From: Reichenbachiella faecimaris
GTDB lineage: Bacteria > Bacteroidota > Bacteroidia > Cytophagales > Cyclobacteriaceae
Assembly (NCBI RefSeq): GCF_900176375.1
Contig: NZ_FWYF01000005.1
Span: 235,095 to 299,094, forward strand
Reading direction: 5' to 3'
DNA: 64,000 nt
This document shows positions 34,527-44,583 of this stretch, one piece after another. The translations under genes and the position numbers were made by a program. The first letter of the stretch is position 1; every line of letters starts with the position of its first letter. The notes under the pieces were generated by a model. The model was not told the DNA's origin, ran no database searches, and saw nothing but the letters and a program-made list of their open reading frames with translations.

Positions 34527-35536
34527 TCTCCTTTACGCTTATACAAGGTCGAAAACCCAGAGATCATGACATTCATTGAACTGGAGAAAAACCCGTCAGT
34601 TCGCAGGCTGGATAGTTCAAATAGAATGTCTTCGCTTTTGGCAATAATCTGAACAATCGCATCTTTTTCAAAGTCTTTCATTCTCTCTGCTAGAAAGCCT
34701 GGTAGACTGTCAACAGTTAGTGATTCTGTCTTTAGATCAATGCTGTACATAGGACGTGTTTCAATGGGGTGAAATTGATGATCAAAGGACTTGTCTTTGA
34801 TATTCAATGTATGATAGCCCTTGATTTCGTTTATTTCGTCGAACATGGTTCGCTCAGTAGAGCCACTGTACACAATTGGTATGGTTTGTCCCGACTTTGA
34901 CTGCGTTTGCAAAATCTGATATTTGTGGATGTGTCCAGATAAGATCATGTCAAACGATCCAGGCAAGTCCTTGATGTTTAGGGTGTCCTTTCTGTTTTTG
35001 AATTCAAAAAAATTAAAGCCTGCTTTTACGCCATCAATCGCGTGATGTACACAAAGAATATTGAAATCGTCCTTATTGATGTTGTTTTCAAAAGTGTTTT
35101 TTAATGTAGGGAATAGTGTCCGCACGTCTCCTTTGAAATATGGGAAACCTGAAATGGAAAGCCCTGGAAGAGTATAAGTTTTGGGATTGTCAAAGAGGTG
35201 AATATTTGGATGATTGAGAAATAGAGAAGGCGGTAACACAGACCTTTCGTGATTCCCAGGCACGATGAAAACTTGAATGTCATCATTAGCCAACCTAAGG
35301 AATTGGGCATAAGTCTGATCTACTAGGAAGGCTGGGACGTTGTGCTTCTCAAAGACATCACCACAATGAATAACATAGTCCACCTTTAAGGCTATGGCCT
35401 GATCAATGACTAATTTGAAATTGTGGAAAAAGTCGAATCCGCGTCTTCTATTTTTGGTTGGCTTATTAGTAGGTGGATGATCAAACCCAATATGGGTGTC
35501 AGAAAATAGTAAAATGCTGATATTGTCAGCTGTCAC
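34523..35536 (-). CDS. SbcD/Mre11-like metallophosphoesterase
   Basis: 337 residues with the full calcineurin-like metal-binding set: SDTHIG (motif I), HCGDVFEKH (II), VPGNHERS (III), CVHHAIDG (IV) and LSGHIHKYQ (V). The domain order is that of SbcD/Mre11 DNA nucleases, but it is shorter than typical SbcD, and no sbcC ATPase gene is adjacent. It may be a stand-alone DNA repair nuclease or another phosphodiesterase. The stop overlaps the end of the convergent barrel gene, and the gene lies five bases downstream of the glycosyltransferase gene in a likely operon of unrelated functions. Confidence 0.75.
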   Translation of the reverse strand: MTADNISILLFSDTHIGFDHPPTNKPTKNRRRGFDFFHNFKLVIDQAIALKVDYVIHCGDVFEKHNVPAFLVDQTYAQFLRLANDDIQVFIVPGNHERSVLPPSLFLNHPNIHLFDNPKTYTLPGLSISGFPYFKGDVRTLFPTLKNTFENNINKDDFNILCVHHAIDGVKAGFNFFEFKNRKDTLNIKDLPGSFDMILSGHIHKYQILQTQSKSGQTIPIVYSGSTERTMFDEINEIKGYHTLNIKDKSFDHQFHPIETRPMYSIDLKTESLTVDSLPGFLAERMKDFEKDAIVQIIAKSEDILFELSSLRTDGFFSSSMNVMISGFSTLYKRKGD

Positions 35537-35541
35537 GTCTA

Positions 35542-36552
35542 TTATTTTTGATGGAGTTCAAAGAAGGTCTTTCGACTCTTGATGAAGTATTGATACGGCA
35601 AAAGAAAGGGAGAGTTTTGAACACTATGGTTCGTTTTAGAGATCAATCTTCTTTTCTTAATGTTTTTAGGTGTTAGCAGTATAAAATCTAAATGTGCACG
35701 AATGACTGCCCAGCTATGTGCCCAAGATTGGTCGAAGCCAAATTTCAAGGCTGCTGCCCAATCTAGCATGAACTTGAAGGGAAGTTTCCATATCAAACTC
35801 AGTGCATTTTCATTTTTAAATAGAAGAGATAGGTTGTTTCTAAAATTGAGGTAGGTCTTTCTCGGATTTAGTTTGTTAAGGGTGCCGCCACCTACATGGT
35901 GGACTACACTTTCTGGAATGCAATAGAGCGATTTGCCCAAGGCACGCATGCGCCAACACAAGTCAATTTCCTCCATGTGCGCAAAAAAATCTGTGTCAAA
36001 ACCTCCAGCTGACATAAAATCTGCAGTTCTTACAAACATGCAGGCACCAGTAGCCCAATGTAAGGGAATAATCTCATCAAATTGACCTTGATCGTTCTCA
36101 AGTGTATCAAAAACTCGGCCGCGACAATAGGGGAAACCCATGAAGTCCAAATAGCCACCTGCAGCACCTGCATATTCAAATTTTTCCTTTTGATTGAAGT
36201 CGAGAATCTTTGGCTGACATGCGGCTACTTCAGGGTGATCGTTCATAAAATCGGTTACAGGAATTATCCAATTGGGAGTTACTTCTATGTCGGAATTGAG
36301 AAGGACACAGTACTCATAGTTGAGTTGTTTGAGGGCTTCATTATAACCACCTGTATATCCCAGGTTTTCCTCAAACACGATGAGTTTCAAGTTTGGGTAA
36401 TTCTCCTTCAAAAAAGACAGGGAATTGTCCTTGGAAGCATTGTCCGCTACAATAACTTCAGCACTTGTGCTGTGTTGAATGACCGAGGGTAAGAACTGCT
36501 CTAGAAACTGAGCACCATTATAGTTTAATATGACAACGGCTGTATTAGCCAT
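35542..36552 (-). CDS. Family 2 glycosyltransferase
   Basis: 336 residues. The GT-A nucleotide-sugar domain begins AVVILNYNGAQFLEQFLPSV, has VADNASKDNS, the metal-binding LLNSDIEVTPNW and the late ligand EEIDLCWRMRALG, which match rhamnosyl-type GT2 enzymes. The C-terminal 80 residues include amphipathic or membrane-associated helices. It transfers a sugar to a cell-envelope acceptor; the donor is not predictable. Its start codon overlaps the end of the YbaB/EbfC gene by eight bases. Confidence 0.87.
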   Translation of the reverse strand: MANTAVVILNYNGAQFLEQFLPSVIQHSTSAEVIVADNASKDNSLSFLKENYPNLKLIVFEENLGYTGGYNEALKQLNYEYCVLLNSDIEVTPNWIIPVTDFMNDHPEVAACQPKILDFNQKEKFEYAGAAGGYLDFMGFPYCRGRVFDTLENDQGQFDEIIPLHWATGACMFVRTADFMSAGGFDTDFFAHMEEIDLCWRMRALGKSLYCIPESVVHHVGGGTLNKLNPRKTYLNFRNNLSLLFKNENALSLIWKLPFKFMLDWAAALKFGFDQSWAHSWAVIRAHLDFILLTPKNIKKRRLISKTNHSVQNSPFLLPYQYFIKSRKTFFELHQK

Positions 36553-36883
36553 TAAACATATTGCCTAAGTCGAATCCTGGAATATTAGGCATCATACCTT
36601 CCGTTTGTTTTTGGATATGCTCTTTGGCCAGGATGTCAGCTTCATCCATGGCTTTGTTGATGGCTGCAACAATCAAATCTTGTACAATGTCCTTGTCTGC
36701 AGTATTGACTAAAGAATCGTCAATAGAGACTTTGATTACTTTTTTTTGACCGTTCACCGTGGCCTTAACCAGCCCAGCACCAGATTCACCTTCTATTTCT
36801 ATTTGAGCAAGGGTGGCTTGGGCTTCTTTCATTTTTTCCTGAACCTCCTTCACTTTGCCCATCATTTTCATCATATCAAACAT
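36545..36883 (-). CDS. YbaB/EbfC-family nucleoid-associated protein
   Basis: 112 residues, the normal family length. It begins MFDMMKMMGKVKEVQEKMKE and has GLVKATVNGQKKVIKVSID and NKAMDEADILAKEHIQKQT, the core of YbaB/EbfC proteins, which dimerise and bind DNA non-specifically. The family is usually beside dnaX and recR, but not here. It is followed by an overlapping glycosyltransferase gene, and the T9SS-sorted protein gene ends five bases upstream. Confidence 0.92.
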   Translation of the reverse strand: MFDMMKMMGKVKEVQEKMKEAQATLAQIEIEGESGAGLVKATVNGQKKVIKVSIDDSLVNTADKDIVQDLIVAAINKAMDEADILAKEHIQKQTEGMMPNIPGFDLGNMFNG

Positions 36884-36887
36884 ATCG

Positions 36888-38783
36888 CTATCCTTTTCTC
36901 ATGAGTAACATTGACCCAGACTGGTCATATTTTCTACCTTCTGCATCTTCAAAATATATTTTAAAGATATAGGTGCCTTCAGGTGCATCTTTATCATTGA
37001 TGGTGCCATCCCAGCCATTAAAATTATCAGAAGTAGAAAAAATAAGTACGCCCCATCTGCTGTACACTTCCATTTCAAAATTAAAAACTTTTGGCCCTTT
37101 TGCCACAAACCTATCATTCAATCCATCATTGTCAGGCGTGAAGACATTAGGCAGAAACATAGTTGTATTTAGTTCTGTTAGTATAATGTTGGAATAGCTG
37201 AATTGTGGTGTGACGTCCAAAGACTCGGCACGTACCCGAATATACTTGTTTTCGGAATCATTGGGGGAGAATGTGACCGCCTTCTCACGACCACTAAATA
37301 CGGAATATTCTTCCAATACATTACCTGTATCGTCTAGCCTTTCAATGGTATAATTTCGAATACCATTGAGCCATGTCTCATATTTGTTCCAGCTGAAAAT
37401 GACTTCTTTACCTCGCACCCCACCTTGTTGAATAATGATGGGTATGGTAGAAGGTGAGGGCGTGGCCAGATTCCCACAATCATCATCATATCTGATTCGA
37501 TAAGCATGCTGACCCAAGAAATTGGCTTCTGTATCCACGAAAGTAGTGTCATCAGAATAGTCATAGAATCGCCACGAACGATCTCTAATATTTCGTTCTA
37601 TTATGTATCTTCTGAATGGAATTTCTCCTGTATCTGGTGGTCCCCAAGTGAGCTCCACATCGTTTTCAAGATTAACCGTGGAAGAGGGATAACTAACTGC
37701 TGGAAGTTCCTCTGATTTGTTGGCAATCACAGCCGTATCTACAGAAACTGATGAACCACTGGCAAAAATGGGTTGTACATTGTACACATATTCTTTATTG
37801 CAAATGACCTGACTATCATCATAGCTTACTGTTGATGAATTTGTAATATTCAATAATAGATCACCATCCCTGATGATATTGTATGATTCCGCCTCTATGG
37901 TGTCTGTTTGCCAGGTGATGGTGTTGGCTTGATCTGTGCCTTCTACGTCGAAATAAACAGAACAAATAATGTCTGATAGAAAAGTCACCTCGTTGCATGC
38001 GTCGTAGGTATTGATTCGGAAGCAGTGAAAATCATCTTGCGTGCTAATATCTGACAATACTGCTGTAGCGCCTGTAATAATTGATCCAAATTCGAAGTTT
38101 TCAGTGCCGTTCGTGGAGCTCTCTAAGTTATATATAATATCATCACCAAGAGTGAAGCCCAACTGAATTTCACCACTGATTGCCTCATCCGTGGTCTCTA
38201 CGGATGTCAAAACAGGACTGGTAATTGAGTTGATACTATTAAAGGCTTGATTATCTGTACCACACGTAGAATTATTGGCATCGTTGAATCTACCAGAAAC
38301 ATCAATTCTGTAAGTGCCTTGTGTGCCAAAGTTGACCTGTGAGGTAAATGACAATGGGGGCAGCTCTTCGTTGGAAAGTCCGTCAAAATCTACAAAGTAA
38401 GAGTCGTAATAGTCATCTTCAATTTCAACTCTTACATTATGAGAGGCGCAATTGTGAATGGTGAAATCTGGTAAAAGAGGCTCTTTTACTTCTACTAATA
38501 TAGAGTCGAATCCATCGTGTTCATTTGAGCCCATGGAGACATAAAAATCACCTGCCGTGGTATAGGTGTAATTGAAATCTGTAAAGTCACCACCACTGCC
38601 GTCAAACCCTTCATAATAGAATTGAACCCCTGTACCTTCATTCACGGTTACATTGATGGTCATTCCAGTACATCCCTTGATATAATCTATATCAAACCTT
38701 CCTAAAATACTTGTGTGCTGGGCAGAAGCCCATGGGCTAAAAAAGCACAAAGTGAGGAGTAATGTGTATTGGAGATGCTTCAA
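36888..38783 (-). CDS. Surface protein with type B gliding-motility C-terminal sorting domain
   Basis: 631 residues. The signal peptide ends in ASAQ. A PKD/Ig-like domain lies at about 25-120, with fibronectin-III-like domains after it (WGPPDTGEIPFRRYIIERNI, SWNKYETWLNGIRNYTIERL). The last 90 residues are the type B CTD (FLPNVFTPDNDGLNDRF, EVYSRWGVLIFSTSDNFNGW, GTYIFKIYFEDAEG). Such a CTD directs export through the type IX secretion system and attachment at or release from the surface. No enzymatic motif is seen, so it is probably an adhesin or structural protein. It is on the same strand as the YbaB/EbfC gene and lies just upstream of it. Confidence 0.83.
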   Translation of the reverse strand: MKHLQYTLLLTLCFFSPWASAQHTSILGRFDIDYIKGCTGMTINVTVNEGTGVQFYYEGFDGSGGDFTDFNYTYTTAGDFYVSMGSNEHDGFDSILVEVKEPLLPDFTIHNCASHNVRVEIEDDYYDSYFVDFDGLSNEELPPLSFTSQVNFGTQGTYRIDVSGRFNDANNSTCGTDNQAFNSINSITSPVLTSVETTDEAISGEIQLGFTLGDDIIYNLESSTNGTENFEFGSIITGATAVLSDISTQDDFHCFRINTYDACNEVTFLSDIICSVYFDVEGTDQANTITWQTDTIEAESYNIIRDGDLLLNITNSSTVSYDDSQVICNKEYVYNVQPIFASGSSVSVDTAVIANKSEELPAVSYPSSTVNLENDVELTWGPPDTGEIPFRRYIIERNIRDRSWRFYDYSDDTTFVDTEANFLGQHAYRIRYDDDCGNLATPSPSTIPIIIQQGGVRGKEVIFSWNKYETWLNGIRNYTIERLDDTGNVLEEYSVFSGREKAVTFSPNDSENKYIRVRAESLDVTPQFSYSNIILTELNTTMFLPNVFTPDNDGLNDRFVAKGPKVFNFEMEVYSRWGVLIFSTSDNFNGWDGTINDKDAPEGTYIFKIYFEDAEGRKYDQSGSMLLMRKG

Positions 38784-38834
38784 TTTGATTGTCTACTCAA
38801 TGGTTTGACGAACTGTCAATTAAAAGTTATCAAT

Positions 38835-40205
38835 CTAGCGACTATTCTTGATTTTAGAAATAAGATCATTGATTTTGTAAGCGGCTTGCTCACCATCAAT
38901 CATATTTTTCAAAGTATAGTTGCCAGTTGCGATTTCATCTTCGCCTATGAGGACAACGAATGGAATATTAAGATTATTAGCATAAGACATCTGTTTCTTC
39001 ATCTTAGCTGTATCAGGATACATTTCAGCTCGAATTCCTTCTTTTCTCAAACCCTGCAGTAAGGCTATTCCTTTATTCATCATTTCCTCTCCAAAGTTGA
39101 CAATCATTACCTGTACTTGAGTAGCCGTGGATTCAGGGTACAAGTCAAGTTCTTCGAGCACATCATAAATTCTATCTACACCAAAGGATATGCCCACGCC
39201 AGAAATATCTTTGAGTCCAAATACACCTGTAAGATTGTCGTACCGTCCGCCCCCTGTAATACTGCCAATTTGCACGCCATTAGCTTTTACTTCGAAAATT
39301 GTCCCTGTGTAGTAGGAGAGACCGCGCGCAAGTGTAAGGTCGAGTTCCAAATGATTATCCTCCAGTTCATAAGATTGAAGATGGCTCAGGATTTCCTCAG
39401 TTTCTTTTACGCCCTGGAGTCCAGTTTCGCTTGCACTAAAGTAGTCTTTAAGGAATGCCAGTTTGTCATTGATAGTTCCTTCAAATTCAAAGACTGGTTT
39501 CAGCAATTTGATACTTTCTTGGCTGAAACCTCTTTGTATCAATTCTTCATTGACTTTATCCAAACCAATTTTATCCAATTTGTCAATGGCCACACAGAAA
39601 TCTGCTTCTTTGCCTTCGGCACCAATGACCTCAGTGATGCCTACTAATATTTTTCTATTATTAAGCTTAATGGTAAAGTCTGAAAGTTTCAGTCCATTAA
39701 ATACCTCATTGATCATAGCTATGATTTCAGCTTCACAAAGAAGAGAATTTGTACCTACTACATCTGCATCACATTGATAAAATTCTCTGTATCTACCTCT
39801 CTGTGGACGATCTGCTCGCCAGACTGGTTGGATCTGATATCTTTTGAATGGGAATGAAATTTCATTCCTGTGCATAACTACATAGCGCGCGAATGGAACA
39901 GTGAGGTCATACCTGAGACCCTTCTCTGATATTTTTGTCAGCATAGTTTTGCTGCCAGCCGAATAATCCTGTGCTTGAGTTTTGGAAAGGAAATCCCCAG
40001 AATTTAATACCTTAAAAAGTAATTGATCGCCTTCATCACCATATTTCCCTGTAAGCACAGAAAGATTCTCCATGGTGGGAGTTTCTAACTGAGCAAACCC
40101 ATATTGTTCGTATACTTCACGAATGGTATTGAAAATATAGTTTCTCTTGGCCATTTGTAATGGCCCAAAATCACGTGTTCCTCTTGGGATGGAAGGCTTC
40201 TGCAT
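38835..40205 (-). CDS. hisS: Histidyl-tRNA synthetase
   Basis: 456 residues from the ATG at 40205; an upstream in-frame start at 40256 would add 17 residues that do not match the family. Class II motifs are visible: [12 protein letters not shown] at the N-terminus, motif 2 in [20 protein letters not shown] with [10 protein letters not shown], and the histidine-specific [15 protein letters not shown] and [13 protein letters not shown]. The C-terminal anticodon-binding domain includes [14 protein letters not shown]. It charges tRNA-His. The gene is transcribed towards the T9SS-sorted protein gene and divergently from the NlpC/P60 gene. Confidence 0.96.
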   Translation of the reverse strand: MQKPSIPRGTRDFGPLQMAKRNYIFNTIREVYEQYGFAQLETPTMENLSVLTGKYGDEGDQLLFKVLNSGDFLSKTQAQDYSAGSKTMLTKISEKGLRYDLTVPFARYVVMHRNEISFPFKRYQIQPVWRADRPQRGRYREFYQCDADVVGTNSLLCEAEIIAMINEVFNGLKLSDFTIKLNNRKILVGITEVIGAEGKEADFCVAIDKLDKIGLDKVNEELIQRGFSQESIKLLKPVFEFEGTINDKLAFLKDYFSASETGLQGVKETEEILSHLQSYELEDNHLELDLTLARGLSYYTGTIFEVKANGVQIGSITGGGRYDNLTGVFGLKDISGVGISFGVDRIYDVLEELDLYPESTATQVQVMIVNFGEEMMNKGIALLQGLRKEGIRAEMYPDTAKMKKQMSYANNLNIPFVVLIGEDEIATGNYTLKNMIDGEQAAYKINDLISKIKNSR

Positions 40206-40340
40206 TGAAATATTATTGTTTGCAGCAAAACTATGAATCGACCTGCACCAAAACAATGTAATTATTCATTATAAATGAATTTTATCAATGTTGAGATAAT
40301 AGTTTAATAGATTAGCAGATTTCCAACATTCAAAATAACT

Positions 40341-41519
40341 ATGGTTCGGCAATTCCTTTTATTCATCTTTCTGATTTTTATCGTATTTGCTTGCCAGCAA
40401 AATAAACTAACCTGTGTGCCGACAGAGGTTGTAATGCTAATTGATAGTCTCAAAGCGCAATATGTGCCAGATGGACGAGTAGCAATTTTTAAAGTAGAAG
40501 CAGCATTTGATAATGGGCGATTGGTTCTAAAAGGAGAAACTGATCAGCCTGAGGCTTTGGAAATCTTGGTTGATCAACTTTCTGAACATGAACTTGAGAG
40601 TCAAATCAATTTGCTACCAGACGAATCTACCTATGCCTATAAACACGCTATTGTGAATAACTCAGTGGCTAATTTGAGGTCTAACCCAAAACATTCTGCT
40701 GAACTCGCTACACAGGCCATTCTTGGAACAGTAATGAAAGTACTAAAAATTACAGGCGAGTGGTATTTGGTTCAAACGCCGGATGATTATATCGCTTGGG
40801 TAGATCATGGAGGTGTTTCTTTGAAATCTGAGGAGGATTTTGCTGTTTGGGAAAATGTCGAAAAGGTGATTATTACTTCTAACCATGCCATAGTAGCAGA
40901 TGATCAGGAAAACATAGTTTCTGACGTGATTTTGGGGAATATTTTAGAGAAAATAAGCGAAACAAAAGAGGCTTGGCTTGTACGATTTCCAGATGGTAGA
41001 ACAGGAAAGGTGAGTAAAGACAGTGCTTTGGATTACCAAGTTTGGTTGACTGCACTGGAGCCAACTGGTGATTTGATTGAGTCCTATGCGCGATCACTAA
41101 TGGGTACGCCCTATTTGTGGGGAGGCACTTCCTCTAAAGGAATGGATTGTAGTGGATTCACCAAAACGGTTTATTGGATGAATGGACTGATTATTCCAAG
41201 AGATGCCTCTCAGCAGGTGAATGCTGGCGTGGTAGTGGATGCTGATTTGAAATTTGAGAATTTGGAAAAAGGCGATTTACTATTTTTTGGTAAGCCAGCC
41301 ACAGATTCAACCAAACAAAGAACCACCCACGTTGGTATTTGGTTAGATAATAGCGAATTTATCCATGCTTCCAAACAAGTGAGAATAAGTTCGATTGACG
41401 AGAATTCGCCAAATTATGATGAGTTTAATAAGAATCGTTACCTAGGAAGTAGAAGGTATTTGAAAAACGGAGAGGGGAATATTGTTGATTTAAAAACAGA
41501 GCTTACTTTTCAGAAGTAA
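40341..41519 (+). CDS. NlpC/P60 peptidoglycan endopeptidase lipoprotein with SH3-like domains
   Basis: 392 residues. The signal peptide ends in lipobox FIVFAC (Cys18). One or two SH3b-like domains (about 105-230; VNNSVANLRSNPKHSAEL and ITGEWYLVQTPDDYIAWV) precede the NlpC/P60 domain. The catalytic triad is C270 in MDCSGF, H330 in THVGIWL and probably H342 in FIHAS. The substrate opening is GTPYLWGG. It cleaves the D-glutamyl-diamino acid bond of peptidoglycan stem peptides at the outer-membrane inner face or cell surface. The 3' end overlaps the convergent DUF4136 gene by 17 bases. Confidence 0.9.
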   Translation: MVRQFLLFIFLIFIVFACQQNKLTCVPTEVVMLIDSLKAQYVPDGRVAIFKVEAAFDNGRLVLKGETDQPEALEILVDQLSEHELESQINLLPDESTYAYKHAIVNNSVANLRSNPKHSAELATQAILGTVMKVLKITGEWYLVQTPDDYIAWVDHGGVSLKSEEDFAVWENVEKVIITSNHAIVADDQENIVSDVILGNILEKISETKEAWLVRFPDGRTGKVSKDSALDYQVWLTALEPTGDLIESYARSLMGTPYLWGGTSSKGMDCSGFTKTVYWMNGLIIPRDASQQVNAGVVVDADLKFENLEKGDLLFFGKPATDSTKQRTTHVGIWLDNSEFIHASKQVRISSIDENSPNYDEFNKNRYLGSRRYLKNGEGNIVDLKTELTFQK

Positions 41520-42042
41520 TCCTCTCATTAGACCCCGCTTGATAGGGATAGCTTTCGAATATTATATTGATTGATTCTAGCATGGTCAGCTGGACTTCTT
41601 TTTTCATTTTGTACTTCAGATCCAGACTGCCTTGCCATACGAGTTTCTTTTGTTTACGATCCCTTAACTCTATGAGTATAATCCCTTCAGTATGTTTTCT
41701 AGCATCTTGGGGAAAGTAATAATTGTTATACCCATACGGGTCATAATTTCTTGTATTGCTTTCTGTGACAGTGGTAGATACTATTTCGTATCTGGCAATG
41801 AGGTCTGGTTTGTCTGCTTGTTCATAGCCCTTAGCAGCCATATTCTGAGAAATAGCCATTTCTATTTCGCCGAAAAAAGCCATCCCCTCTGGTGAATAGG
41901 ACTTGTCGTCACTTTTATAATGAATCAGACGATAGGTATAGTATTTACTATAGTCCAATTCATCATTCAAAAACTTAATCACCTTGGGCGTTGCGCAAGT
42001 TTGACAAAGTAAAAGAATGATGAACCAAACTGATAATTTCAT
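41503..42042 (-). CDS. DUF4136-like lipoprotein
   Basis: 179 residues. The signal peptide ends with a lipobox-like LLLCQTC. The mature part has the DUF4136 outline: YTYRLIHYKSDDKSY near the start, EIEMAISQNMAAKGYEQADKPDL in the middle (quoted region about residues 60-82), then GIILIELRDRKQKKLVWQG. The family has unknown function in the outer envelope. It is downstream of menB by three bases, so it may be the last gene of the menaquinone transcript, without obvious functional link. Confidence 0.75.
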   Translation of the reverse strand: MKLSVWFIILLLCQTCATPKVIKFLNDELDYSKYYTYRLIHYKSDDKSYSPEGMAFFGEIEMAISQNMAAKGYEQADKPDLIARYEIVSTTVTESNTRNYDPYGYNNYYFPQDARKHTEGIILIELRDRKQKKLVWQGSLDLKYKMKKEVQLTMLESINIIFESYPYQAGSNERITSEK

Positions 42043-42045
42043 AGA

Positions 42046-42870
42046 TTAAGGAAACTTAGGGAACTTGTCGAAATCAGGGTCTCTCTTTTCCAGAAATGCA
42101 TTTTTACCTTCCTGTGCTTCTTCCATCAGGTAATACATCAAAGTAGCATCACCTGCCATTTCCATCAAGCCATGCTGACCGTCCAGTTCTGCATTCAGGC
42201 TGCGCTTGATCATTCTTATGGCTAATGGACTTCTTTTCATAATGGTCTTGCACCATTTCACAGTAGTGGCTTCCAACTCTTCTAGAGAAACCACTTTATT
42301 CACCATGCCCATTTTTTCTGCTTCATCTGCCGTATACTGTTCACACAAGAACCAAATTTCTCTGGCTTTCTTTTGACCCACGTGTCTGGCCAGATAAGAA
42401 GAGCCAAACCCACCATCAAAGCTTCCCACTTTAGGTCCTGTCTGTCCGAATTTTGCGTTGTCTGAAGCAATAGTCAAATCACACACGACGTGAAGCACAT
42501 GTCCTCCACCAATCGCATATCCATTTACCATTGCAATCACTGGTTTAGGCAATGATCTGATCCTTTTGTGTAGATCTAGTACGTTGAGACGTGGTACGCC
42601 ATCTTCTCCTACATAGCCACCTACTCCTTTTACATTTTGGTCTCCACCAGAGCAAAACGCTTTGTCTCCAGTACCGGTCAAGATCACCACGTTGATATCT
42701 GTGCGCTCGCGGCAGATGTCCATGGCTTCTATCATCTGGTTGTTCGTTTCAGGTCGAAAGGCGTTGTATACCTCAGGACGATTGATGGTTATTTTAGCGA
42801 TACCTTCAAAAAACTCGAATTTGATATCGGAATATTCTTTGATTGATTTCCAGTCGAACGTTGTACTCAT
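42046..42870 (-). CDS. menB: 1,4-Dihydroxy-2-naphthoyl-CoA synthase
   Basis: About 274 residues from the ATG at 42870; a start at 42891 would add seven residues. It is a crotonase-fold enzyme that cyclises O-succinylbenzoyl-CoA in menaquinone synthesis. Signatures are [29 protein letters not shown] (GGDQ is typical of MenB), [19 protein letters not shown] for the oxyanion hole, and [20 protein letters not shown]. The end [11 protein letters not shown] is also family-typical. It is the last menaquinone gene of the cluster, about 40 bases after menD. Confidence 0.96.
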   Translation of the reverse strand: MSTTFDWKSIKEYSDIKFEFFEGIAKITINRPEVYNAFRPETNNQMIEAMDICRERTDINVVILTGTGDKAFCSGGDQNVKGVGGYVGEDGVPRLNVLDLHKRIRSLPKPVIAMVNGYAIGGGHVLHVVCDLTIASDNAKFGQTGPKVGSFDGGFGSSYLARHVGQKKAREIWFLCEQYTADEAEKMGMVNKVVSLEELEATTVKWCKTIMKRSPLAIRMIKRSLNAELDGQHGLMEMAGDATLMYYLMEEAQEGKNAFLEKRDPDFDKFPKFP

Positions 42871-42909
42871 ATTTCTAAATTTTGAGGCCAAAAATAATTG
42901 GCTAATTGG

Positions 42910-44583
42910 TCATTTGGGTAAATTCCTAAATAATTCTTTGTATGCCTGCTTGCTTTCTTCGGCATCTGTAAATATTTCTAATATTTTTCTTTTTCCAGAT
43001 TTGACAAAAGTCTTTAAGTTTTGGTCTAGCTCTTTTTCGGAAAGACAAGGAAGATATTCAAAGCCATACTCTTGAGCCAATAGTTTGGCATCGTTAAGTT
43101 GGCGAGTTTCGAAAAATTCTTCAAGTTCTGGTTGTCTTGAAGGCCCATCAATCATCCTGAAAATGCCACCTCCATGATTGTTGAAAACTACAATGCTAAG
43201 ATTATCTGGTAGATGATTGTGCCAAAATGCATTGCGATCATAGAGAAATGCCATGTCGCCAGTCAAGAGGAATGTGGATTTATCCGTCATGAGTGCAGTG
43301 CCTACGGCCGTACTGTTGGATCCATCAATACCACTGGTTCCTCTGTTGCCATACACCTCTATATCTTGGGCTGCCGTCAGGCCAATGACGTTGGCGTATC
43401 TTACAGCCATGCTGTTGGCCAAATGCAAATCTGAGCCAGAGGGAAGAGCAGCCATCACTTTTTTGTAACAGCCGAAGTCTGAAAACGCAGAGGTGCTAAA
43501 TTGCTTTATATGAACTTTGGTTTTGGCGTTGATTTCCTGCCATGCAGAAAAGAAACCCAACTGCAAGTCACGTTGAGCAAGCAGCTGTATTGCTTCAGTA
43601 AGAAACTCAGCAGCATCTGTTTTGAAGTGCTTGGTAAGTGAAAGGTAAGTGTCGGGTGCGTTTTCTTCATCTCTAACATGCCAATGCACTTTAGGCCTGT
43701 ACTTTCTTAAATAGAGCTTTAGGTTTTTGCTGATCACTGACAGGCCTATGGTAATCAATAAATCAGGCTGGAGATTTTGATTTTCAAGCCCTTTAAGAAA
43801 TACATCTTGACTTGAAATTACACCTTCCACTTCATGAGCATTCGAGATAATGTCAGCTACAACTGGAATCTGATATTCAGTAGAAATCTGGCTCAGCATC
43901 TTATTGAGCTCCATGTTTTTTTGCTCTTGGCCAACTACTATCAAAATCTTTTTGAATTGGCTCAGTTCACCTAGATTCTGTTTCCGTTCTACCGAAATGT
44001 CAGGAGTTCTGCCAGGTATGGCTAAGCTCATATTGTAGTCAAAATTGTCGCTAGACGTAGGGTAGAAGGGTTCCCTAAATGGGATATTGATATGTACTGG
44101 CCCTTGCCCATCAGCTAGGCACGTATCTATTGCGTCATTGATCATTTGATACCCTTGTTTTATGGATTCTTCTCCTTCCAGAAGCGAAGGGAAGTCAAAT
44201 GATTGTTTGGCATGCTTGCCGAAAAGGTTCTTTTGATAGATGGTCTGACCATCACGCTGACCAATCCATTCTGGTGGCCGGTCAGCTGATAGAATCAGTA
44301 GAGGTACTTGATTGAAGTAAGCTTCAGCAACAGCAGGAGCATAATTCAGTGCAGCAGAGCCAGAGGTACAAATCAATACGGTAGGTGTCTTGCTTTTTAA
44401 GCTCAAGCCTAAAGCAATAAAAGCAGCTGAGCGCTCATCAGGAACACTAAAGCATTTGATTTCAGGGTGTCTGGCAAAGGCGATTGTCAGTGCTGCGTTG
44501 CGAGAGCCAGGAGAAATCACGGCGTGTTTTATACCCTTTAAATGGCAAATCTGAACTAGATCAAATACGGGCTGAAGATTCAT
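42910..44583 (-). CDS. menD: 2-Succinyl-5-enolpyruvyl-6-hydroxy-3-cyclohexene-1-carboxylate synthase
   Basis: 557 residues, normal for MenD, a thiamine diphosphate enzyme that joins isochorismate with a succinate semialdehyde unit derived from 2-oxoglutarate. It shows AVISPGSRNAALTIAFARH at the N-terminus, TSGSAALNYAPAVAEA, the ThDP-binding GNRGTSGIDGSNSTAVG, and GDMAFLYDRNAFW. It abuts menF without a gap, within the men cluster. Confidence 0.96.
   Translation of the reverse strand: MNLQPVFDLVQICHLKGIKHAVISPGSRNAALTIAFARHPEIKCFSVPDERSAAFIALGLSLKSKTPTVLICTSGSAALNYAPAVAEAYFNQVPLLILSADRPPEWIGQRDGQTIYQKNLFGKHAKQSFDFPSLLEGEESIKQGYQMINDAIDTCLADGQGPVHINIPFREPFYPTSSDNFDYNMSLAIPGRTPDISVERKQNLGELSQFKKILIVVGQEQKNMELNKMLSQISTEYQIPVVADIISNAHEVEGVISSQDVFLKGLENQNLQPDLLITIGLSVISKNLKLYLRKYRPKVHWHVRDEENAPDTYLSLTKHFKTDAAEFLTEAIQLLAQRDLQLGFFSAWQEINAKTKVHIKQFSTSAFSDFGCYKKVMAALPSGSDLHLANSMAVRYANVIGLTAAQDIEVYGNRGTSGIDGSNSTAVGTALMTDKSTFLLTGDMAFLYDRNAFWHNHLPDNLSIVVFNNHGGGIFRMIDGPSRQPELEEFFETRQLNDAKLLAQEYGFEYLPCLSEKELDQNLKTFVKSGKRKILEIFTDAEESKQAYKELFRNLPK

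Noticed and set aside
39117..39647. 176-codon antisense frame inside hisS
   Set aside because: hisS is certain on the other strand and the antisense product has no recognisable features.
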